From JABMMZ01 sp964438995 (GTDB lineage Bacteria > Bacteroidota > Bacteroidia > NS11-12g > UBA955): a DNA stretch of 64,000 nucleotides. The position numbers and the translations under genes are program-made. The stretch lies in assembly GCA_964438995.1 (NCBI GenBank), contig CAYTMQ010000003.1, positions 62,001 to 126,000 on the forward strand, in the 5' to 3' direction. The notes beneath the pieces were generated by a model. The model saw only the letters and a list, made by a program, of their open reading frames with translations. It had not been told where the DNA came from and searched no databases. This document shows positions 62,095-64,000 of the stretch, piece by piece. Position 1 is the first letter of the stretch; every line of letters begins with the position of its first letter.

Positions 62095-63146
62095 AGACAA
62101 AAATTGAATCGTTTGATAGAGCCAGAGTTATTGCCAACTACATGAGGTGTTGCATCCATTGTTTTGTACCTTATATGGTTTATAATCATGGTATGTGGTT
62201 TTTTCAAGCTGAACCTTCAAACAGATTTTTTGACTATTCCATTTTTTCATTACATGCATTTGTGATGGAAGTGTTTATGTTTATCGCTGGATATTTTTCT
62301 GCTAACAAACAGAGCAGTTTTGGATCTGTTGCAAAGAGAAACTTTCAAAGATTTTTTATACCAACCATTGTTTCTGCTCTCCTTACCATTCCATTGTTGT
62401 TTGTGCTACAAGCCATCTATTTCAATGGATTCAATGATGTATTATCACACGCTTTTGATATTTTTAAACAAACCATCGCGAGCAATGGCATACCAATGGC
62501 ACATTACTGGTTTATTTTTTACGTCATATTATTTGCTTTCATTGGATATATTGCGCCAAAAAAATCCCTCTTACTTGGGTTTGTATGCATTGCTATAGGA
62601 TTGGCCATAAACAACGAAGCCATGATTAGAAATCCTATATATGTCGAAATAAAATGGCCTAGTTTCTTTTATTATCTAGGATATTTTCTTTTAGGAAAAT
62701 CTATGCATCAAATTACTGAATTCAAGTTTCTTGGGAAAGTTTGGATCTGGGCCATCGTTTTCATCATCAGTTTGGCCTTTTCAGGCATTTACATCACCGC
62801 CTATCAAGCTCATCAGCACCTATTTTTAGACGTGTTTTTGCAACCATTTCTTTTTGGCATTTGTGCTTTATCTGGAAGTGTAATGTTTATGCAATTGATG
62901 GAAAAGTCGAGCTTACATTTTTCAGCTTATCAGGTTGAATCAACCTATTTTCTTTACTTGTTTCATTTACCTATAGCAATTGCCACTCAAATGCTCTTTA
63001 AAATGAACCAAGTTAAAGGATTTTGGGTACCATTTGCGGTTGTGATTGTATCAGTCTCATTTGTTCATCTATTGAACATGACATTCGGTAAACAATTTTT
63101 TAAACTTTGTGATACTATCAGTACTCCAAAATTAAAGCCCCAATAG
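62091..63146 (+). CDS. Acyltransferase family 3 membrane protein
   Basis: 351 aa with about ten membrane helices. The opening FDRARVIANYMRCCIHCFVPYM has the family's N-terminal RxR and conserved His in helix 1, and later FMFIAGYFSANKQ and AHYWFIFYVILFAFIGY fit the acyltransferase 3 (OatA/OafA type) domain. These enzymes acylate sugars, antibiotics or lipids across the membrane. Overlaps the GH3 gene (ATGA). The last 29 bases overlap the convergent ketoacyl synthase gene. Confidence 0.8.
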   Translation: MKTKIESFDRARVIANYMRCCIHCFVPYMVYNHGMWFFQAEPSNRFFDYSIFSLHAFVMEVFMFIAGYFSANKQSSFGSVAKRNFQRFFIPTIVSALLTIPLLFVLQAIYFNGFNDVLSHAFDIFKQTIASNGIPMAHYWFIFYVILFAFIGYIAPKKSLLLGFVCIAIGLAINNEAMIRNPIYVEIKWPSFFYYLGYFLLGKSMHQITEFKFLGKVWIWAIVFIISLAFSGIYITAYQAHQHLFLDVFLQPFLFGICALSGSVMFMQLMEKSSLHFSAYQVESTYFLYLFHLPIAIATQMLFKMNQVKGFWVPFAVVIVSVSFVHLLNMTFGKQFFKLCDTISTPKLKPQ

Positions 63147-64000
63147 AAAATCCAGCACCGGTTCCTATAACCAATACCTTCATACCTCTTTTCAACTGGC
63201 CGTTTTTTTCTGCATAATGCAATGCAATTGGAATACTTGCAGATAAAGTATTACCTACTTCGTCAATGTTGATGACCAGTTTATTTTTAGGGATGTCGAA
63301 TATATCTCTAAATAAGACCAATGCCGTTTTAGAAGCCTGATGAGGTATCACCAAATCTATATCACGCCAGGTCATTTTACTTTTTAAAAACAACTCATCC
63401 ATAAATTTAGGCAGTAATCTCTTGGCTTCTTTCATCAATGGCAATCCAGACATCTGAAAATAGAACATCTCTTGATCATCACATTTATAACCGAGATTCT
63501 CGTTTCCTCCAGCCTGTACCATGGTATACCTAGCTCCAAGAGGGTAATTGATAAGATGACTGGCTATCAATTTACCATTGCCTTCACTTTCAATAATTGT
63601 AGCAGCAGCTCCATCACCAAACAAATAATAACTTTCGTAATGATTAGGATTCAAACTCTGACTGCATTTTTCGCTGTTGATGATGGCAATCCGTTTATAA
63701 CCCTGATTCAATAATCCTTGAGCAACAATACAACTTGCTATAAAACCTAAACAAGTAGCTCCAACATCCATACTTGGTATTAAAGCGTGTTTGTCCATTA
63801 ATTCTTGGGTCATACAGCTCTTATGAGGTATTGGATAATCAAAAGTAGCCGAACCATTGAGCAACATATCTATGTCGTTGTATTGAATACCCGCCGCTTT
63901 AATAGCCAAAGTTAAAGCTTCAGCACCCATATAACTACACGACTCTTCTTCAGCCCAATATCTCTTTTGAATTGCTCCATACCTCTTTAACAAATTTAGA
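63118..64000 (-). CDS. 3-oxoacyl-ACP synthase III (FabH-like), partial at N-terminus
   Basis: 293 residues visible; the frame is still open at base 64000, so the N-terminus lies beyond the window. The Cys-His-Asn triad is intact: GATCLGFI, IPHQAS and VGNTLSASIP. Other marks: YLFGDGAAATII and the C-terminal VLVIGTGAGFSIGALIL. KAS III starts fatty-acyl chains from acyl-CoA; diverged members make resorcinols, aryl polyenes or alkyl quinolones. Its neighbours (acyltransferase, GH3) hint at a secondary product, but that is inference. Confidence 0.85.
   Translation of the reverse strand, partial: LNLLKRYGAIQKRYWAEEESCSYMGAEALTLAIKAAGIQYNDIDMLLNGSATFDYPIPHKSCMTQELMDKHALIPSMDVGATCLGFIASCIVAQGLLNQGYKRIAIINSEKCSQSLNPNHYESYYLFGDGAAATIIESEGNGKLIASHLINYPLGARYTMVQAGGNENLGYKCDDQEMFYFQMSGLPLMKEAKRLLPKFMDELFLKSKMTWRDIDLVIPHQASKTALVLFRDIFDIPKNKLVINIDEVGNTLSASIPIALHYAEKNGQLKRGMKVLVIGTGAGFSIGALILEY

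Noticed and set aside
1..64000. CRISPR array, prophage, insertion sequence or defence island
   Set aside because: No spaced repeats of CRISPR type, no transposase, integrase, capsid or restriction genes were found; the only tandem repeat is the pair at 7533-7672.

Overview
The window is AT-rich chromosomal DNA from a member of the Bacteroidota. Supporting signs are promoters of the TTTG / TAnnTTTG type, no Shine-Dalgarno usage, type IX secretion (T9SS) genes and cargo (PorD, type A C-terminal sorting domains), PKD-repeat surface protein, DUF4199, DUF5606, a Rpb6-like omega subunit and OlsB/GlsB-type aminolipid acyltransferase genes. The class is uncertain; a Chitinophagales/Saprospirales-like lineage is a guess. 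Most of the window is dense core genome. No prophage, insertion sequence, CRISPR array or defence island is visible.

Layout. 1-2997: the N-terminal 999 codons of a giant PKD-repeat surface protein (minus strand, runs off the left edge). 3.1-7.3 kb: a TPR lipoprotein, then a minus-strand run DUF4199-plsC-gatC-ABC ATPase-cobalamin adenosyltransferase, and DUF5606. 7.3-7.7 kb: tRNA-Cys followed by an unusual inverted/direct repeat cluster. 7.7-11.3 kb: DUF1361, LpxH-like phosphoesterase, a secreted protein, prfA and a 35-aa basic mini-ORF. 11.6-21.4 kb (all minus): FAD oxidoreductase plus GT2, acyl-CoA carboxyltransferase, aroB-porD-coaB-coaC-rpoZ-bamD (coaBC is split by a +1 shift), radC, queG. 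21.6-26.1 kb: DEAD-box helicase, a PruA-type dehydrogenase, a hairpin-rich 490-bp gap, msrC. 26.1-33.0 kb: two tandem giant MORN-like secreted paralogues (1127 and 1161 aa), the most unusual coding content here. 33.1-42.6 kb: der, msrB, Na+/solute symporter, L,D-transpeptidase, small membrane protein, prmC, ribD, yigZ and an 802-aa secreted protein. 42.6-49.6 kb: T9SS cargo, HlyD/TolC export pair, CrtD-type desaturase, PrsW-like protease. 49.7-55.3 kb: vWA membrane protein, radical SAM protein, 3-hydroxyanthranilate dioxygenase, a probable aminolipid (GlsA/GlsB-like) pair, tRNA-Asn. 55.5-64 kb: vWA lipoprotein with a T9SS tail, two hypotheticals, exported KatG, GH3-family protein, acyltransferase 3 and a truncated ketoacyl synthase III.

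Themes. Envelope building dominates (BamD, PorD, LpxH-like, PlsC, L,D-transpeptidase, GT2, aminolipid pair, T9SS cargo). Oxidative damage repair recurs (MsrB, MsrC, exported KatG, carotenoid enzyme). Translation termination is represented by prfA and prmC, whose product methylates release factors. Several promoters place the transcription start on or within a few bases of the start codon, which both corrects gene starts and suggests leaderless mRNAs. All functional calls come from reading the translations and motifs; no database search was run.
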